Positions 15,157 through 25,324 are shown, numbered from the stretch's first letter. The stretch is DNA of 64,000 nt from Acidobacteriota bacterium (GCA_003225055.1 QIAU01000127.1:57008-121007), one strand, 5' to 3'. The notes: generated from the sequence alone by a model not told the origin. Numbers and translations are program-made.

Positions 15157-17271
15157 TTAGTCTACCGTTCCAAACCGTTTGACATCTTCCGGGCCTTCTT
15201 TCACCGCGACCGGCTCTTTTCCTTGCACCATTTCGCGGACCTTGTCTACCACGTCGGGATTGGCCAGCGTGGAGATGTCTCCCGTGTGCAGGTTGTTGGA
15301 AATGGCCGCCAAGACCCGGCGCATGAGCTTGCCGGAACGTGTCTTGGGCATATCCGGGACGATATGGATTTTCTTGGGGCGAGCAATCTTGCCTATCATA
15401 GTCTCGATCGCCTTCAGGACCTTGTCATGGACTTCCTGGCTCGGTTCGAGCCCCGGCTGCAGCGAGACATAAACCTCGGGGACGCGCCCCTTGACCTCGT
15501 CCACGACCGGAACTACGGCCGCTTCGGCAACCTCCGGAACAGTCAGGCACGCAGATTCGATTTCCTTTGTGCCCAAGCGATGGCCCGCCACGTTGATGAC
15601 ATCATCCACGCGGCCCAGAATACGGAAATAGCCATCGGAGGCGAGCACCGCGCCATCGGCGGCAAAGTACGGCCAGTCGTGCCAATCCTTGCTGTTCGGG
15701 TTCTTGCAGTATTTGCGGTAGTACTGGTTGACGAAACGCTCGCGGTCTCCCCACACGGTCTGGATAATGCCGGGCCAGGGATTGCGAATACAGATGTTGC
15801 CGGCTTTTCCCGAGCCGGCCTCGACTTCGTGTCCCTCTTCATCAAGAATGAACGGGTAGATTCCTGGCATGCCCGGGCCTGCACTGCCCGGCTTCATGGG
15901 ATCAAGTCCCGGCTTGGTGCTGCAAAGAAAGCCTCCGTTTTCGGTCTGCCACCAGGTATCGACAATGACCGCTTCGCGCTTGCCGACCGTCTCGTGATAC
16001 CAGCGCCAGACCTCCGGCTCGATTGGTTCTCCGACCGTGGTCATGTGTTTGAAGTGATAGTGATATTTCTTGGGCTCGTCTGCGCCCGCCTTCCGCAGCA
16101 TACGAATGGCGGTCGGCGAGGTGTGGAAGATGTTGACGTCCAGGCGTTCGGCGATTCGCCACGGCCTGCCTGCATCGGGATACGTGGGAACACCTTCATA
16201 GATGACGCTGGTCGCCGCCAGAGCGAGTGGTCCGTAAACAATATAGGAGTGTCCCGTGATCCAGCCGATGTCCGCCATGCACCAGTAGACATCTTCAGGA
16301 TGGATGTCCTGGATGTACTTGGAGGTGCCGGTCACGTACGCGAGGTAGCCACCGGTGCGATGCTGGCATCCTTTGGGCTTGCCGGTTGTGCCGCTGGTGT
16401 ACATCAAGAACAGCGGAGCTTCGGCGTCCATGGACACAGGATCGACAACCTCGCCTGAGTACTTTTGCAGAACCTCATCGACAAAGTAGTCGCGTCCCTT
16501 AACCATGGGCGACGCCGAAGCGTACTTGCCTGCGTGGCGCCGCCAGATTAGAACCTTGTCTACGGTCTGGCCTTCCTGCTTAGCGACATTGAGGGCAATT
16601 TCCGCACTGGCTTTGTGGTCGATCATTTTGCCGTTGCGGAAGTAGCCGTCCATGGTAATGAGAACGCGGCTGCCGGAATCGGCGGCGCGGCGTCCGCAAG
16701 CTTCGCCGCTAAAACCACCAAACACGACGGAATGAATAATGCCCAGGCGGGCGCACGCCAGCATGGTAATCGGCAACTCTGGCACCATGGGCATGTGAAT
16801 GGTGACGCGGTCTCCAGTTTTGAGAGCGGCGAAATCGCGCAGCAATGCCGCCAATGCGTTTACTCTCACGTAAAGTTCGCGGTAGGTTAGAGCGACGGGA
16901 GCCTCTTGTTCGGGCTCAGGAACGAAGATGATTGCCGCTTTGTTTTTGTATTTGTCCAGGTGCCGGTCAACACAGTTGTAGCAGGCGTTGATTTTGCCGC
17001 CGACAAACCACTTCCAGAATGGCGGATCGCTGGTGTCGAGCGTGGTGTGCCAATACTGGTCCCAATCCAGCATGTCAGCGTATTCGCGAAAGCATTCGGG
17101 AAAATTCTCTTCTCGGAAACGCTCCATGATGGTGGGATCGGTCAGGTTAGCCTGCCCAACAAATCTTGCCGAGGGATAGTAGTACTCTTCTTCTCTCCAG
17201 TGGACAGCGATCTGAGCCTCGCTCGGCTCGGTGGCTACGGCATTTTGTTTGCGAATGTTGGCCATCTTCAT
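15157..17271 (-). CDS. acsA: Acetyl-CoA synthetase (paralogue 2)
   Basis: 704 aa, longer than the ~650 of most AcsA because of N-terminal and internal extensions. Motifs: YTSGTTGKPKG (~residue 295), WWQTENGG (acyl-pocket/ATP motif), GRVDDVINVAGHR and KTRSGKLMRR with the reactive Lys. The reaction is ATP + acetate + CoA to acetyl-CoA. ATG 17271 follows CGGAGTA closely; the second Met two codons in (17265) has better spacing (8 nt) from GGAG and may be the real start. The MFS transporter gene 139 nt upstream on the same strand is probably co-transcribed, which suggests uptake of acetate or a related monocarboxylate followed by activation. Confidence 0.9.
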   Translation of the reverse strand: MKMANIRKQNAVATEPSEAQIAVHWREEEYYYPSARFVGQANLTDPTIMERFREENFPECFREYADMLDWDQYWHTTLDTSDPPFWKWFVGGKINACYNCVDRHLDKYKNKAAIIFVPEPEQEAPVALTYRELYVRVNALAALLRDFAALKTGDRVTIHMPMVPELPITMLACARLGIIHSVVFGGFSGEACGRRAADSGSRVLITMDGYFRNGKMIDHKASAEIALNVAKQEGQTVDKVLIWRRHAGKYASASPMVKGRDYFVDEVLQKYSGEVVDPVSMDAEAPLFLMYTSGTTGKPKGCQHRTGGYLAYVTGTSKYIQDIHPEDVYWCMADIGWITGHSYIVYGPLALAATSVIYEGVPTYPDAGRPWRIAERLDVNIFHTSPTAIRMLRKAGADEPKKYHYHFKHMTTVGEPIEPEVWRWYHETVGKREAVIVDTWWQTENGGFLCSTKPGLDPMKPGSAGPGMPGIYPFILDEEGHEVEAGSGKAGNICIRNPWPGIIQTVWGDRERFVNQYYRKYCKNPNSKDWHDWPYFAADGAVLASDGYFRILGRVDDVINVAGHRLGTKEIESACLTVPEVAEAAVVPVVDEVKGRVPEVYVSLQPGLEPSQEVHDKVLKAIETMIGKIARPKKIHIVPDMPKTRSGKLMRRVLAAISNNLHTGDISTLANPDVVDKVREMVQGKEPVAVKEGPEDVKRFGTVD

Positions 17272-17410
17272 TACTCCGCTTTATGAGATGCGGAATCCCG
17301 CAGGCAAGCTGGTTTTGTCGAAATCTCCCCTGGCGGGGATCGCATTCGGCAAGCGCCGGAACGGTGCTGGACGAGCAGCGCTGTCCCCGCGTAGTGATAT
17401 TTTATCTTAT

Positions 17411-18796
17411 TCAGTCGGCGGCGACTTCGCCTCCGACCTCTTCCCAGATGCGCACGTCCTTGGTCTCCCTGATGAACAAGGAACCAATTACGAACGTCAT
17501 CACAGACACAGCAATGGGCCAGCTAAGGCCCATGTAGATTGCATGATCCTTAATCCACGGATTGCTGCTGGTCGTGGCACCAGCCACAATCGCAGTGGCG
17601 ATGAACGGTGTCCATCCCCCAAATTCGCCGTTCCCCAGGTGGTAAGGCAGCGACATGGAGGTGTAGCGAATCTTGGCCGGGAAGAATTCGACCAGAAATG
17701 CCGCAATCGGCCCGTAGACCATGGTGACGTAAATCACCTGGAGGGTCACCAGGAACAGCAGCATTCCGAAGTTGACCGGGTTCGAATTGGCTTTCATGCC
17801 TTGATAGATGGGAACGTAGGTGAGAGCAGCAAGCAGGCATCCCGCCATGATGATCATCTTGCGGCCAATCCGGTCCGAAAGCGCGCCGAAGACCAGGAAA
17901 AAGGGAGTGCCGATCAGCAGTGAATAGCCCACGATCTTGTAGGCGATGACGTAATTTACCTTGCAAACCGACTGCAGGAAGTACAGGGCGTAGAACTGAC
18001 CGGTGTACCAGACCACCGCTTGTCCGGCGGTCGCGCCAAACAGCGCCAGCATCATCATCTTCCAGTTACGGCCGCTGCCCAGACTGTCGGTGAGGGGTTG
18101 AACCGAGGACTTACCCTGGTCCTTCAATCTCTGGAAAAGGGGCGATTCGCGGAGGCGAATGCGGATGTAAAGCGAAATCGCCAGCAGCACCGCTGATAGC
18201 AGGAACGGAATCCGCCATCCATAGGCTTTGAAGTTTGCTTCCGTCATCTGCTGCCGGATGATCAAGATGACGAACAGGGCAACAAAAAAGCCCAAGGTGG
18301 CCGTGGTCTGAATGTAGCTGGTGTAGTAGCCGCGCTTGTGGTCCGGCGAGTGCTCGGCAACGTAAGTGGCCGCGCCGCCATATTCCCCGCCAAGTGCCAG
18401 GCCTTGGATAAGCCGCAGCCCGACCAGCAAGATGGGTGCGAGCACGCCTACGGTTTCGTAGGTGGGCAGCAGACCGATGAAGAAGGTGGACAAGCCCATG
18501 ACCGTGAGCGTCACCACGAAGGCATATTTCCTTCCGACAAGGTCGCCGACTCGTCCAAAAACAATTGCGCCAAAAGGACGGACCGCAAAGCCTGCGCCGA
18601 AGGTAGCCAAGCTGGCCAGAAAGGCCGCCGATGGGTTGCCCTTGGGAAAAAACAAGGTTGCGAAAAACACGGCTAAGCTGCCGTAAATGTAGAAGTCGTA
18701 CCATTCAATCGTCGTCCCCACCGACGATGCGGCAATCACCAGGGGCATGTTAAACGCCCGTTGGTTGCCCCCTCCTGCTTGCGCTATCGTTGCCAT
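17411..18796 (-). CDS. MFS transporter, metabolite:H+ symporter (MHS) family
   Basis: 461 aa with about 12 predicted membrane helices. MFS signatures are visible: GRVGDLVGRKYAFV in loop 2-3 and SDRIGRKMI in loop 8-9, plus RLIQGLALGGEYGGAA in helix 4, which is typical of the ProP/KgtP/ShiA branch (small organic acid or osmolyte with proton). The N-terminus (IEWYDFYIYGSLAVFFATLFF) also fits this branch. It precedes acsA on the same strand, so acetate or a similar monocarboxylate is a reasonable substrate guess (inference). Confidence 0.88.
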   Translation of the reverse strand: MATIAQAGGGNQRAFNMPLVIAASSVGTTIEWYDFYIYGSLAVFFATLFFPKGNPSAAFLASLATFGAGFAVRPFGAIVFGRVGDLVGRKYAFVVTLTVMGLSTFFIGLLPTYETVGVLAPILLVGLRLIQGLALGGEYGGAATYVAEHSPDHKRGYYTSYIQTTATLGFFVALFVILIIRQQMTEANFKAYGWRIPFLLSAVLLAISLYIRIRLRESPLFQRLKDQGKSSVQPLTDSLGSGRNWKMMMLALFGATAGQAVVWYTGQFYALYFLQSVCKVNYVIAYKIVGYSLLIGTPFFLVFGALSDRIGRKMIIMAGCLLAALTYVPIYQGMKANSNPVNFGMLLFLVTLQVIYVTMVYGPIAAFLVEFFPAKIRYTSMSLPYHLGNGEFGGWTPFIATAIVAGATTSSNPWIKDHAIYMGLSWPIAVSVMTFVIGSLFIRETKDVRIWEEVGGEVAAD

Positions 18797-19665
18797 ACCT
18801 TTCTGTCCTCCATTCTTCGCCTTGGCACGTCACTCGCAGCCCTCAACCGCACTTCGGTTTTGCGGGCGCTTGACGCAACTCACGCACACCAGCAACGCAT
18901 ATTTTGCAAAGAAGCCGAGGATGATCTCGATTCGGAGTGCTGCGCCGCCCCATTTAGTTGCCCGCCAGATCGCACCAGATTTCTGAAAACGCAGGCAGTT
19001 TCGGCCCCCCACGGCCGAGCAGGAGAGGGATTCTACCCCTTTTACGGGACACAATGGAAGGGGCAAATGACAAGCCTGACAAGCCTAGGGGCGCCTTTGC
19101 CAGGTCTCGTCCAGCCTCTTTAGGAAGCAATTGGACAATACTTTATGCCGCACTTCATACCGCGCGGGGAGGCAGGCAAACGGTTTACGCATAACTAGCT
19201 GCTAGCAGTCGAAGGGCGGAAATACGCAGTTTCACAGCTCTTGAATTGTCCGCCCAAGTGGGGGTAGAACCCGGGTCCCGGTCTGACAGCCCGACAATGC
19301 GCTTGAAAATACCAGCGGCCACGTTGTAAGCTCTGGCCCTCTTTTTTCAGAGTGTTCAAGAGGCGTGTGGGAGCGGACCACCGCTTCTCGGTCGAGCAAC
19401 ACGCATGCAAGATGAGCGCCTGGGCAGCGTCGACAAATCGTCTCACCAGGCTCGCTGGTTGCCCGATGCTCACTTGCCTGCCACCGCGACTCGATCTTCG
19501 CCCACTGCCCGCGCGGCGGTTGCCGCACACCGGAGTATGGCGGTAACCACAGGGCGGCAGTGTTCAGCGAGCCTAACGTTTGTAGCGCTTTGCCTATCCT
19601 TTCGGCCCAGGTTCTTGGGAGCGCTTATCCACCATCTTGCGCTCATGCCTAACTATGGAGGATCT
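18797..19665. other. Long intergenic region between divergent MFS and porin genes
   Basis: About 870 nt with no supported gene. An open frame covers 19405-19665 upstream of the porin, but it lacks conserved features and ends at the porin signal peptide. The region must hold the promoters for the MFS-acsA unit (leftward) and the porin (rightward). No tRNA, riboswitch or strong hairpin was recognised. Confidence 0.4.
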
Positions 19666-21555
19666 ATGCAGGATTCGTTCAAGCGGCTGTTCCTTGCTTT
19701 GCTGACGGTTGCACTCACTGTTCCCCTGTGGGCGGGTGAAGGAAACCCCACGGAGGGTAGCGCAACTCCCAGTAGCACATCTTTAACCAGTGTTACCACC
19801 AAAGCTGATGGCGACGCGGCGCTCAGTCCCGCATTATTGGGACTCTTGGTCATGAAGGGCGTCCTGACGTCGGCCGAAGCCAACACCCTGACGAGCGTAC
19901 CCGCTTCCACCGGCGTGCCGCAACTGCTGAACATTTTGAAGGAAAAAGGAGTGGTCTCGGAAGCCGATCTAGCCCAGATGAGCAGCGCGGCCGCTTCCAC
20001 CCAACCTGCGGTCTCAGCGTCGCTGGTGCAAGCGCCAGCCAAAACCGAAGGGGCCACTGCTCCTCAAGCCAAGCCCACGGCTCCCAAGTTCATTCCTGCG
20101 GTGGCGCCGGTGCGCGTGCTTCCTATCGATCCTCCCAAGCGCGAGGGGCTGGTACCCGATCTTAAGATCGGCCCGGTGCGGGTGAAGCCTTTTGGCTTCT
20201 ATAAAACCAGCGCGGTGTACGACTCCTCGTCCCCGCGCGGCGATGACTTCCCGTTGCCGCAGTTCCTGTCTTTGGACACTGGACCCGATCCCGCTCCTGA
20301 GTTCCACATCAAAGCGCGCTCCTTGCGTGTGGGCACCAATTTCGAGTGGGTCGATCCGTCTCCCAATCTAACTCTGACCGGACGAATCGAATTCGACTTC
20401 GAGGGCAACTTCTCGCGCGCCGACAACCGGAGCATCTCCACAATTCGCAGCAACGCTCCGCAGATCCGATTGGGCTGGGTTCGCGCGGACTACGCGGCGA
20501 CCGACACGACGACGATCTTCGCCGAGTTCGGACAAGACTGGACGCCGTTCGGCTCCTCGACCTTGCCAAACCTCATTGAGACCACCGGCTTGGGCATAGC
20601 GTTTGGCTCCCTGTACGAGAGGGCTCCGCAGATCAAGGGCGGCTTCGTGCACAACTTCGGAGGTTCCCGCAACTTCAAAATCTCCCCAGAGGTGGCAGCT
20701 GTACTGCCGGCGTACGGCAATGCATCCACCGACCTCGGGAATCAACTCGGCTATGGTGAGCGGCAAGGCGCAGACTCCGCACGGCCTGAAGTCGAAGCCA
20801 GGTTGGTCGCTCAGTTCCAATTGGATAAAGCACCAGGCGTCGCGCCCGCTCAGTTCATTGTGAGCGGCGTACAAGGACGGCGGGACGCGGTCGTGCTCGC
20901 CGCTGATGTTCCAGCCGCTTTCAAGGCTGCTTTCCCGCGCGGAGCCAGGACCGAATCAGAGCGGTACGGAGTGAGCGGTGAAGTGCAGCTGCCTACACGT
21001 TACTTAACGATGACGGGCAAGGCTTACCGAGGTGCTGACCTGCGCTTCTTCTTCGCAGGACAGTTGTTCTCCACCTTCAACGATACGTTGGGGTTGACAA
21101 ATGTGGCTGGTCCGGCGGGAGATTCCGTCGACGGCTCTTCCACCGTTGCCTTCGGGCTCAGAGGGGGCACACCGGTGGTTGCTCCACAACAGCCTGTCCG
21201 GACCAATGGCGGCTTTGTAGGCCTGGGCTTGCCCCTTTCTCGCATTGGCCATGCTGATCCGGCCGGCAGAAATGCGGGCTGGACCCTCAACCTGCACTGG
21301 GGAATCGACCAAGTGACTGCTCGGGACGCCATACGCTTAACCGCCACCGCCGGTGCCCGTTACCGCAGCGATCTGTTTGCCGCGAATCTCCAGTACAAGC
21401 TAAACCAGTGGGTCACCTTTGCCTATGAACAGTCCTTGTACCGGACGCTAGCTAGGCGAAGCCAGAACGCCGGTCTGTTCCCGTTCTGGCAGGGGGTACG
21501 CTCGCACGAAGCCAATGATCGTCGTTCCGAGTTCGCGACCATCTTTACCTTCTAG
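19666..21555 (+). CDS. Outer-membrane beta-barrel porin (DcaP-like)
   Basis: 629 aa from ATG 19666 (GGAGG just upstream; a clear signal peptide, MQDSFKRLFLALLTVALTVP, cut near LWAGE). The next ~150 residues are low-complexity Ala/Ser/Pro with helical segments, possibly periplasmic and trimerising. From ~residue 190 there are many short amphipathic strands (FGFYKTSAVYDSS, LTLTGRIEFDFEGNF, TTIFAEFGQDWTPFG) and the protein ends in ATIFTF, with the C-terminal Phe used by the BAM complex. The QDWTPFG region resembles DcaP/TraU-like porins that pass organic acids. It lies upstream of lutABC, consistent with substrate entry. The in-frame extension to 19405 is rejected. Confidence 0.8.
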   Translation: MQDSFKRLFLALLTVALTVPLWAGEGNPTEGSATPSSTSLTSVTTKADGDAALSPALLGLLVMKGVLTSAEANTLTSVPASTGVPQLLNILKEKGVVSEADLAQMSSAAASTQPAVSASLVQAPAKTEGATAPQAKPTAPKFIPAVAPVRVLPIDPPKREGLVPDLKIGPVRVKPFGFYKTSAVYDSSSPRGDDFPLPQFLSLDTGPDPAPEFHIKARSLRVGTNFEWVDPSPNLTLTGRIEFDFEGNFSRADNRSISTIRSNAPQIRLGWVRADYAATDTTTIFAEFGQDWTPFGSSTLPNLIETTGLGIAFGSLYERAPQIKGGFVHNFGGSRNFKISPEVAAVLPAYGNASTDLGNQLGYGERQGADSARPEVEARLVAQFQLDKAPGVAPAQFIVSGVQGRRDAVVLAADVPAAFKAAFPRGARTESERYGVSGEVQLPTRYLTMTGKAYRGADLRFFFAGQLFSTFNDTLGLTNVAGPAGDSVDGSSTVAFGLRGGTPVVAPQQPVRTNGGFVGLGLPLSRIGHADPAGRNAGWTLNLHWGIDQVTARDAIRLTATAGARYRSDLFAANLQYKLNQWVTFAYEQSLYRTLARRSQNAGLFPFWQGVRSHEANDRRSEFATIFTF

Positions 21556-21565
21556 CTATTCCAAA

Positions 21566-21600
21566 GGAGAGTCGGTCTGGACCGCCTCTCCTCTATTTTA
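21566..21600 (+). terminator. Intrinsic terminator after the porin
   Basis: GGAGAG (21566-21571) pairs with CTCTCC (21586-21591), with an inner GGTC/GACC pairing in the loop, followed by TCTATTTTA. It starts 11 nt after the porin stop. Confidence 0.7.
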
Positions 21601-21692
21601 CCTCGGCCGAAAAGCATTTGAATCTGGGCTGAGCAGAGGATTTACAATTTCACCCTCACCGGAACTTGGTTCTTCAATAGCACGAGTTAACC

Positions 21693-22421
21693 ATGCCGCG
21701 TAAAGTGACTTTATTCGTTCCCTGCTATGTGGACCAGCTATTGCCCGAGGTCGCGGCCGACACCGTTAGGGTGTTGCGGCGCATCGGCTGTGAGGTCGAG
21801 TTTCCAGAAAACCAAACCTGCTGCGGGCAGCCGGCCTTCAATACCGGATATTGGAATGATGCCCGGCCTTGCGCCGAGCGATTCGTCCGCGTCTTTGGCG
21901 GCGCAGAAGTCGTGGTCTGTCCGTCCGGGTCCTGCACCACCATGGTCCGCACCTTTTACCCCGAGTTGCTCTCCTCCAGCCCGCTGCGCGATGATGCTAT
22001 CGAACTAGGGCGCCACACCTTCGAACTCTCCGAGTTTCTGGTGAAAATTGCTGGCGTGACCGAGCTGGGCGCGACGTTTCCGCATACCGTGACTTATCAC
22101 GCCTCCTGCCACGGGTTACGAGAACTGAAATTGCGCGACGAGCCACTCGAGCTCCTGCGCAAAGTGAAAGGACTCAAACTTCTGGAACTGTCGCGCTCTG
22201 AGGAATGCTGCGGATTCGGCGGGACTTTCGCCACCAAGTTCGCCGATATATCAGTCGCCATGGGCAATTCCAAGGCCGAGTGCGTTGCGGCTACCGGAGC
22301 CGAATTCGTAACTGCCATCGATTCCAGTTGTCTCCTCCATCTCGAGGGAGTGCTGAGAAAACGGGGCAAAGCAGCCAAGACGATCCATCTGGCCGGCATT
22401 CTGGCCCAGGAAAAACCATGA
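21693..22421 (+). CDS. lutA: Lactate utilisation protein A (Fe-S oxidoreductase, CCG domains)
   Basis: 242 aa, the normal LutA/LldE length. Two cysteine-rich CCG domains are visible: NQTCCGQPAFNTG (~45-57) and SEECCGFGGTFA (~170-180), each expected to hold a cubane cluster. It is part of the LutABC complex that oxidises L-lactate to pyruvate in the cytoplasm. Its stop overlaps the lutB start as ATGA, so the three lut genes form one translationally coupled operon. Confidence 0.93.
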   Translation: MPRKVTLFVPCYVDQLLPEVAADTVRVLRRIGCEVEFPENQTCCGQPAFNTGYWNDARPCAERFVRVFGGAEVVVCPSGSCTTMVRTFYPELLSSSPLRDDAIELGRHTFELSEFLVKIAGVTELGATFPHTVTYHASCHGLRELKLRDEPLELLRKVKGLKLLELSRSEECCGFGGTFATKFADISVAMGNSKAECVAATGAEFVTAIDSSCLLHLEGVLRKRGKAAKTIHLAGILAQEKP

Positions 22422-23833
22422 GCGAGACCTCGGCCCAGGAGTTTCTGCGAAAAGCCGCGGTGAAATCGGCGGATCTGGTTCACCGCGACATCATCCGCCA
22501 GGGCATCGAAAGCTACGACGCCGCCCATCTGCGCGGCCGTCTTCGATTCCGGGACTGGGACGCGGCCCGCCAGAAATGCCGGGAGATCAAGCAGGAAGCG
22601 ATTAATCATCTCGACAAATATTTGCTCCAGTTCGAAGAAAAGGTGCGGGCTCGCGGCGGGCATGTGTTTTGGGCGGCCAACGCGCAGGAGGCCTGCCAGT
22701 ACGTTACGGATATTGCGCGGCGGCTTGGTGTGCGCACGGTAGTGAAGTCCAAATCCATGGTGACGGAGGAAATTCACCTCAGCCCAGCCCTGGAGAAGCT
22801 CGACATTAAGGTTTGGGAAACCGATCTGGGCGAGTTCATCGTGCAATTACGTAATGAGCCGCCGTACCACATTGTCACTCCTGCCATGCATCTCAATCGC
22901 GCACAGATCGCCGACTTGTTCCACGAGAAATTGGGCGAGCGCATCCCGGGGAACGATCCCACGAAACTCGTAGCCCTCGCCCGGCGCAGGCTCCGGCAGT
23001 CTTTTTTTTCTGCCGAGATGGGTATCTCGGGAGCGAATTTCATTGTCGCCGACAGCGGCGTGATTGCGATCTCGACTAACGAAGGAAACGGACGCCTGTG
23101 CACCAGCGTGCCTCGCATTCATGTGGTTGTGACCGGTATCGAAAAAGTGCTGCCCCGCCTCGAGGACCTAGCGGTGTTCTGGCCGGTCCTGGCCACCTCG
23201 GGTACCGGTCAAGCCATTACCACCTACAGCACCCTGATTGGAGGTCCCCGCCAGGCCGGGGAAGCAGACGGGCCGGATGAGTTCCATGTCGTTCTGGTGG
23301 ATAATGGCCGCAGTCGTTTGTTGGCCGATGCGGAGCAGCGCGAGGTGCTGCACTGCATTCGCTGTGGTGCGTGCCTGAATACTTGTCCCGTGTATCGGAG
23401 CGTGGGCGGACACACCTACGGCACCACGTACCAGGGGCCGATTGGGAGCGTACTGACCCCGCACCTGGCCGGACTCAGGCAATATCAGCATCTGTCCTAT
23501 GCCTCATCGCTGTGCGGGGCATGTACCAGCGTATGCCCGGTGAAGATCGACCTTCACCACCATCTCTTGCATAACCGCCGCAACGCCGTAAACAGCCGAG
23601 GAAGTAAGCTAGGCGAACGAATGATGTTTCGGCTCTGGCGCTCCACCATGCTGCACCCGAGGATTTTTGTTTTCCTGAGCTCGGCGGGGCGCCGTCTGCT
23701 GCGCCTGCTTTATAGGATGGGCTTGGCCGGCTCGATCGTGGATCCGATGCGAGCCTGGAACCGTTATCGCTCGCCGGTACCGCTGCCCGCGGAATCTTTT
23801 CGGTCGCGATGGAGGAAAGGTCTTGCCGGTTGA
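22418..23833 (+). CDS. lutB: Lactate utilisation protein B (Fe-S, LUD domain)
   Basis: 471 aa from ATG 22418, which overlaps the lutA stop by 4 nt. The frame is open further upstream inside lutA, but homology begins at this Met. A LUD domain fills the first ~300 residues (VKSKSMVTEEIHLSPALEKL and GISGANFIVADSGVIAISTN). Two ferredoxin-like motifs follow: CIRCGACLNTCP (~315) and CGACTSVCPVKIDL (~365). The C-terminal tail ends in a basic region. It acts with LutA and LutC in lactate oxidation. Confidence 0.93.
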   Translation: MSETSAQEFLRKAAVKSADLVHRDIIRQGIESYDAAHLRGRLRFRDWDAARQKCREIKQEAINHLDKYLLQFEEKVRARGGHVFWAANAQEACQYVTDIARRLGVRTVVKSKSMVTEEIHLSPALEKLDIKVWETDLGEFIVQLRNEPPYHIVTPAMHLNRAQIADLFHEKLGERIPGNDPTKLVALARRRLRQSFFSAEMGISGANFIVADSGVIAISTNEGNGRLCTSVPRIHVVVTGIEKVLPRLEDLAVFWPVLATSGTGQAITTYSTLIGGPRQAGEADGPDEFHVVLVDNGRSRLLADAEQREVLHCIRCGACLNTCPVYRSVGGHTYGTTYQGPIGSVLTPHLAGLRQYQHLSYASSLCGACTSVCPVKIDLHHHLLHNRRNAVNSRGSKLGERMMFRLWRSTMLHPRIFVFLSSAGRRLLRLLYRMGLAGSIVDPMRAWNRYRSPVPLPAESFRSRWRKGLAG

Positions 23834-24473
23834 GAATCCAAGCCGAGAACTGATTCTGGAGCGAATCCGCGCCGGGTTGCGCACGCCCGTAGCCCCGCAT
23901 CCAGGTCCAAGGTCCGATGCCGTCATCTTTGAACCGATTCGGAATCCTCTCGAGCGATTTCAGCAGGAATCGACCGCGAACCTGATGGAGTGCACGCTGA
24001 CATCGGACCTTGCGGGCGCTGCATTACAGCTGGGAAAGATTCTCGATTCCCTTCCAGCGGGCGAGATATTTTTGCAGGATGATCCGTCGCTGCGTCGGCT
24101 GATCGAACTGACAAAGACGCAACGTCCGTTGCGCTGGTCTAGCGAAGGCGCCCCACGGGAGGCGTCGGAAGCAACGGTTTCGCTGGCAGAGGCGTTGATC
24201 GCACAAACTGGGTCAGTTCTGGTGACGGCGGAATGCGGCGGACGTGGGGCTTCGATCGTGGCGCCTTGCCACATTGTTTACGCCCATGCCGCTCAACTCG
24301 TACCCGATCTCGAAACTGCCTTAGGCAATCTCTTCCGTTCGGGGAAACTTGTCCGTAATTCATTCGCTTGCGTGATCAGCGGTTCCAGCCGGACCGCCGA
24401 TATTGAAAAGATTCTGGTCCAGGGCGCCCATGGACCAAGGCGGCTCGCGGTGATTCTTCAGACGGGAAGATAG
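23823..24473 (+). CDS. lutC: Lactate utilisation protein C (LUD domain)
   Basis: 216 aa from a TTG start, overlapping lutB by 11 nt, with AGGAAAGG upstream. It is a LUD/YkgG-type protein; the C-terminal part contains EALIAQTGSVLVTAECGGRG and ISGSSRTADIEKILVQGAHG, close to the family ISGPSRTADIE..LV.G.HGP motif. Completes the lutABC operon. No Fe-S motif of its own, as expected. Confidence 0.9.
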   Translation: MPVENPSRELILERIRAGLRTPVAPHPGPRSDAVIFEPIRNPLERFQQESTANLMECTLTSDLAGAALQLGKILDSLPAGEIFLQDDPSLRRLIELTKTQRPLRWSSEGAPREASEATVSLAEALIAQTGSVLVTAECGGRGASIVAPCHIVYAHAAQLVPDLETALGNLFRSGKLVRNSFACVISGSSRTADIEKILVQGAHGPRRLAVILQTGR

Positions 24474-24562
24474 TTCCCCGCACTCTCGGTGGCGGGCTTT
24501 TCCCATCGCCCGCCGAGGGATAGGTGGGTTTTTCTCCTCAGAACAGACCAGAGCAGGTTGCT

Positions 24563-24594
24563 CGCGCTAAAGCGACTCGGAATGGGAATGACAA
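24563..24594 (+). repeat. REP-like palindromic repeat, copy 1
   Basis: CGCTAAAGCG (24565-24574), a small palindrome, is followed by ACTCGGAATGGGAATGACAA. It resembles copies at 28094-28121 and, inverted, 32274-32299: a short hairpin with TGAA or TAAA in the loop, then (T/C)CGGAATGAC. It sits between the convergent lutC and livF genes. Confidence 0.45.
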
Positions 24595-24607
24595 GGTGGA
24601 GAAGAGT

Positions 24608-25324
24608 TCATAGTCCCAGATATGCGGTGCGAATCTGCTGGTTGGCCAACAACTCTTTGGGGGTCCCCTGCAGCGTGATTTCGCCGTTCTCCACCACGTA
24701 GCCGCGATCGGAAATACTCAGTCCGTCCACAACGTTCTGTTCGACAATCAAGACTGTCACACCCGACTTGCCGATCTGTTGAATTTTGGCAAAGACTTCC
24801 TCGACGATCTTGGGAGCCAGACCGAGCGAAGGCTCGTCCAGCAAAAGCAGTTTCGGCGCCGCCATCAGTCCGCGAGCGACGGCAAGCATCTGCTGCTCCC
24901 CCCCGGAGAGGGTGCCGGCAAGCTGCTTACGACGTTCTTGGAGACGCGGAAACAATTCAAACTGCTCTGCAATACCCGCCTTCAGCTTGGGACGGACGCG
25001 CGGAATATAGGCGCCCAGCGCAAGGTTTTCTTCCACGCTCATGTGGGGAAACAGCTGCCGTCCCTCGGGAACATGGCTGATGCCTCGCATGACAATCTCA
25101 TGCGGCGGAAGCTGGGAGATGTCCTGGCCGTCGAAGTGCAGTTTTCGGCTCTTACAGCGGACGAGGCCGGAGATCACGCGCAAGGTTGTGGTCTTTCCAG
25201 CGCCGTTCGCGCCGATCAGCGTGACAATTTCTCCGGCCTTCACCTCCAAGGTGATATTGAACAGCGCTTGGAAATCGCCGTAGCCGGCGCGCACCTGCTC
25301 TAGCTCGAGAAGGCGATCGCTCAC
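24608..25324 (-). CDS. livF: Branched-chain amino acid-type ABC transporter ATPase LivF
   Basis: 238 aa with Walker A GANGAGKTTTLR (~35-46), the LivF-type signature LSGGEQQMLAVARGLM (~137), Walker B LLLLDEPSLGL and the H-loop region. Energises a HAAT-family importer with LivG. Starts inside the end of livG (ATGA-type 4-nt overlap). HAAT systems import branched-chain amino acids, but also urea, short amides and small acids; here the neighbouring glycolate/lactate genes suggest the latter, which is an inference. Confidence 0.9.
   Translation of the reverse strand: MSDRLLELEQVRAGYGDFQALFNITLEVKAGEIVTLIGANGAGKTTTLRVISGLVRCKSRKLHFDGQDISQLPPHEIVMRGISHVPEGRQLFPHMSVEENLALGAYIPRVRPKLKAGIAEQFELFPRLQERRKQLAGTLSGGEQQMLAVARGLMAAPKLLLLDEPSLGLAPKIVEEVFAKIQQIGKSGVTVLIVEQNVVDGLSISDRGYVVENGEITLQGTPKELLANQQIRTAYLGL

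Noticed and set aside
15142..16458. A 438-codon plus-strand frame opposite acsA
   Set aside because: Shadow of acsA; no recognisable family.
19405..19665. In-frame N-terminal extension of the porin
   Set aside because: A proper signal peptide and GGAGG occur at 19666; the extension has no homology.
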